Source: Pteria penguin (Eukaryota > Mollusca > Bivalvia > Pterioida > Pteriidae). From it: DNA of 64,000 nt. Shown in pieces: positions 61,341-64,000 of this stretch. The stretch is from NCBI GenBank assembly GCA_035048485.1, contig CM068588.1, forward strand, positions 3,246,639 through 3,310,638, in the 5' to 3' direction. The notes below the pieces were generated by a model that was not told where the DNA came from, did no database searches, and saw nothing but the letters and a program-made list of their open reading frames with translations. Each line of letters opens with the position of its first letter. Position 1 is the stretch's first letter. The position numbers and the translations under genes are program-made.

Positions 61341-61601
61341 CCTAAAATTAAGAATATATAAATCATTTCAGAAATTTTTTTCAACAGCTGATTTCAAACA
61401 ACGAATGTCAGATGAGACATCTTATGCAATAACACTAGTCCAACAAGTTTTTTGCACTGTACTTTTTCATATGTCTATATTTAGCAAACAAACCACAAAC
61501 TCTTGTGACATGCGAGATTAATTCTTCTAAATCATGTACAATGGAGGCTTCAACCTGGCATGACATGAGCACCTGTGTAATTAACAGTTTCCTCCTCTCT
61601 G

Positions 61602-61875
61602 AGCCAGTGTAGCTCAGTGGACGAAGAATCCCACTCGTGACAGAGAGGTTCTGGGTTTGAGTCCTGTGCACATCAGTGTTGTTTCTTTAGGATGAGACAT
61701 GAAACCGAGGTCCCATGCCATGGTAGCCATGGTACATCAAGATCCCTGATTGGTTTAGGCGGGTTCCATTGCAAATCAGATTTCTACACAATGCATTAGG
61801 TAGATGCAGTCACACGCATTATACATAAAAATACTAAAATAATCGTAGTGATGAAAAAAAAATCAATCAATTAAA
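61602..61875 (+). mobile_element. tRNA-derived SINE, family A, moderately diverged
   Basis: Head AGCCAGTGTAGCTCAGTGGA (good A-box), B-box TGGGTTTGAGTCC, GATGAGACATGAAACCGAGG, GATCCCTGATTGGTTTAGGC, tail GTAGTGATGAAAAAAAAATC ending in AATCAATC. Confidence 0.8.
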
Positions 61876-63884
61876 CTCCCCATCACTTTATATCGTATGT
61901 TTCTACTCTATATTAATAATTAAAATCTCATTTTCAAGACCATCAAAATGTCTGGATGGTGATGTTGATTCATTTAATCTCATCAAACTTACATAAAATC
62001 AGTAGGATAGAGAGAATTACTGGGATTTACAACGCTTTCAGCAATATTCCAATTATATCATGAAATCAAGGAACACCAACCTCTTAAACAAAGTGATACA
62101 ATCTGGGGATCAAACTTAGATTACATGGACCACATTAAGACATATACTCAACCAGTACATTTATGTTTGCAGAGCTCCAGATAAGGTTCATAAATGCATA
62201 TCAAACACACACTGAATTTGGTTGAATATGCACTGATATTATTAATGTGTGCCAGACTGGTATCGGCCCGGATAGCTCAATGGTGAGAGCGTCTGACTTG
62301 ATAGCAGAAGGTTCTAGGTTCAATTCCTGGGTCAAGCAACATCTTTCTTTCCTATCTGTTACAGTTGTGTAGTGCATAAATATAGTACATTTATTTGCCT
62401 TTCAAAGTTCTTAGAGAAAAAAGTATGCTGAATGAACTTCAATAAATCCGTGAATATGATTAATTATTTAATTTATAGAATAAGGAACTAAATAAAGGTA
62501 ACAAATTCCTTATAAATCATCAGAATCATTTTTAGAATGTGTCACTAAAGACATCTTTATTCAGACTCACTTTTTGGGTCGATCATGACCAATTTTTATC
62601 ACGTTGTGAAATGAATCGAAGTTCAAGGTTTGGCGCGTCACTTTTGAAATGTGTCCTACGGCTCTGTGAGTAGCCTGTAAAGCTCAATGAACCCGAAATA
62701 TCTGGACAATGACCAAAATATGCTGCCGTCAGAGCCTCGTTGACTAGCGTTTCATGTTTGTTACATGAAGGGTAACAGATACTTTTGAAATGTATAATCA
62801 AATACTGAACTATAGTGATCAACTACATAAATTAAATGACAGAGAGTACATATAGGTGACTTTTCAACATACAGTCCCATATGAAGTTATTTCGCACAAA
62901 ACTACAAAACTTTAACTAACGATCACCTATCGTCCATACCGACTACATGTATTTGAAACTCTACAATTCCATAGCAAACACCCATTATGCCCCTATAGGA
63001 AAAAACACCAAACAAAGAAGTCTTTTTTCTTTGGTGTTCGCCCTTATACTTTAAGTTATAGGTGCATAACACATGTTTGCTGTTTATTTACAGAGCTTCG
63101 AGTTCGAATACCTGTGGTACCGATCTAGCACTGGTCGTGGCGGAGTAAAAAATCGAAATGAAAAAATTATACTTCAATAAAACTATGTAAAGATATACAG
63201 TATGTCCCCTCATAAGAATAAATAAATTCATTGTTTGTATTTAAACATTCCAAAAGATGTAATGTACAATGAATTCAATATAAAGCAAATTTTACGAACT
63301 TCAGCACTGTATATCGTCCATGTTGTTTACCTTAACAAAGTGACGTCATATTCACTGCGCTCTTTTTCACTGCGGACTAACAATTTTCACGAATTTATAA
63401 TTGAACTTATAATATTGATTTGAAGTGTATTTTATAATTCAAATATTGTAATTTTGTCTTTAAATGTTTTTGATATTATTGCAGTCAATAATAAAACGTC
63501 TTATTTTTACAAATATTTGCACCGATTTCAAACGGCACCGAAAACCATCGAATGGGTTTTGATGTGTCGTTTGCATTTGGGCCATTTTGACTATCTCTTA
63601 CGGGCAACCCAGTTAATTACAGCCCATTTGTTTTTCTTGGATGGGGATCGATATAGCAGACAAGATTGTGTATTTTCAGGAGAAGCATTTCATGCACCAA
63701 CTTCAAAATTCCAAATTTTTGGACTTGATTGACATATTCAATGACATTTCTAGATATCCAGATGGCATTTCAACGACTAATACCTCTGGTTTTGACAGAT
63801 ACACTCATAGAACATGCATTTATCCACCTGAATCTTACAAAATGCGATTCTGAGTGTTACATTTGCCTAATGGGATGAATTTCT
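61876..63884. other. No confident gene; possible coding remnant 62583-62822
   Basis: Mostly AT-rich. On the minus strand 62583-62822 a frame includes AAYFGHCPDISGSLSFTGYS and SDAPNLELRFISQRDKNWS, which reads like protein but has no recognised family or clear splice sites. A tRNA-B-box-like GAGTTCGAATACC is at 63100. The ATG frames at 63454-63853 are not supported. Confidence 0.3.
62271..62343 (+). other. tRNA-like sequence, probably a SINE head or tRNA pseudogene
   Basis: GCCCGGATAGCTCAATGGTG (A-box and plausible D arm) and CTAGGTTCAATTCCTGG (pairing T arm) can be drawn as a tRNA with a TGA-like anticodon loop. The acceptor stem pairs poorly and the anticodon stem has a mismatch, so a functional tRNA is unlikely. 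No family A or B body follows. Confidence 0.45.
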
Positions 63885-64000
63885 TCAGTTTTTGTTTGTT
63901 TGTTTGTTTGCTTTGTTGTTGTTGTTTGTTTGTTTGTTTGGTTTTTTTTTGTTTATTTGTGTTTGTTTTTTGTTTTTTGTTTTTGTTTTTGTTTTTTTTT
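63885..64000. repeat. TTTG-rich low-complexity tract reaching the window edge
   Basis: T/G-only sequence of the same character as 25921-26217; it continues beyond the window. Confidence 0.9.

Noticed and set aside
62271..62343. Functional tRNA gene
   Set aside because: D and T arms are plausible but the acceptor stem does not pair; more likely a SINE head or pseudogene.

Overview
The window reads as nuclear DNA of a bivalve mollusc, possibly oyster-like. It is AT-rich and most of it is non-coding. Coding pieces are short exons bounded by GT/AG splice sites and separated by kilobases of intron. The repeats point the same way: many tRNA-derived SINEs whose tails end in (AATC)n, small hAT-like MITEs, minisatellites, and a 64-bp motif (GACCGGTCAACAGGGGATGC type) that I recall as abundant in oyster sequences. 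Species assignment is inference. There is no prokaryotic, viral, rRNA or CRISPR content.

Layout. At 0.6-1.1 kb on the minus strand lies the first coding exon of a GATA2/3-class transcription factor with a spliced 5' UTR; a CCAAT-box-rich candidate promoter/first exon is at about 1.7-2.1 kb. From 2 to 32 kb I find no confident gene: an unassigned 133-codon ORF (16.4 kb), SINEs, an hAT-like MITE (8.1 kb), a 38-bp minisatellite with a 78-bp higher-order unit (17.6-18.8 kb), and an 88-bp satellite with a palindromic core (27.6-28.3 kb). Between 32 and 47 kb three terminal-exon-like segments sit on the plus strand (32.07, 42.17, 46.71 kb). They are mixed with a 37-bp satellite of strictly alternating variants (43.9-44.3 kb), the 64-bp tandem repeat (38.5 kb) and a motif cluster (octamer, TCF-like, three GATA sites) at 33.15 kb.

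The best supported gene is on the minus strand at 56.3-61.1 kb: six in-phase exons encode a tandem C2-domain protein whose two C2 domains keep the acidic Ca2+-loop residues. A further good minus-strand exon at 51.8 kb has matching phase and probably continues it. Its introns carry SINEs, a foldback MITE, an hAT-like MITE inserted in a 43-bp tandem repeat, and a deleted hAT element with a BED-finger remnant.

I did not find an undescribed biological system in the sense of a new gene cluster. The more unusual items are three small hAT-like elements with 5-bp target duplications (one nested in a tandem repeat), two satellites with dimeric higher-order structure, three hairpin elements, and several spliced exons without recognisable family. 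Gene joins are inferred from splice signals and phase only.
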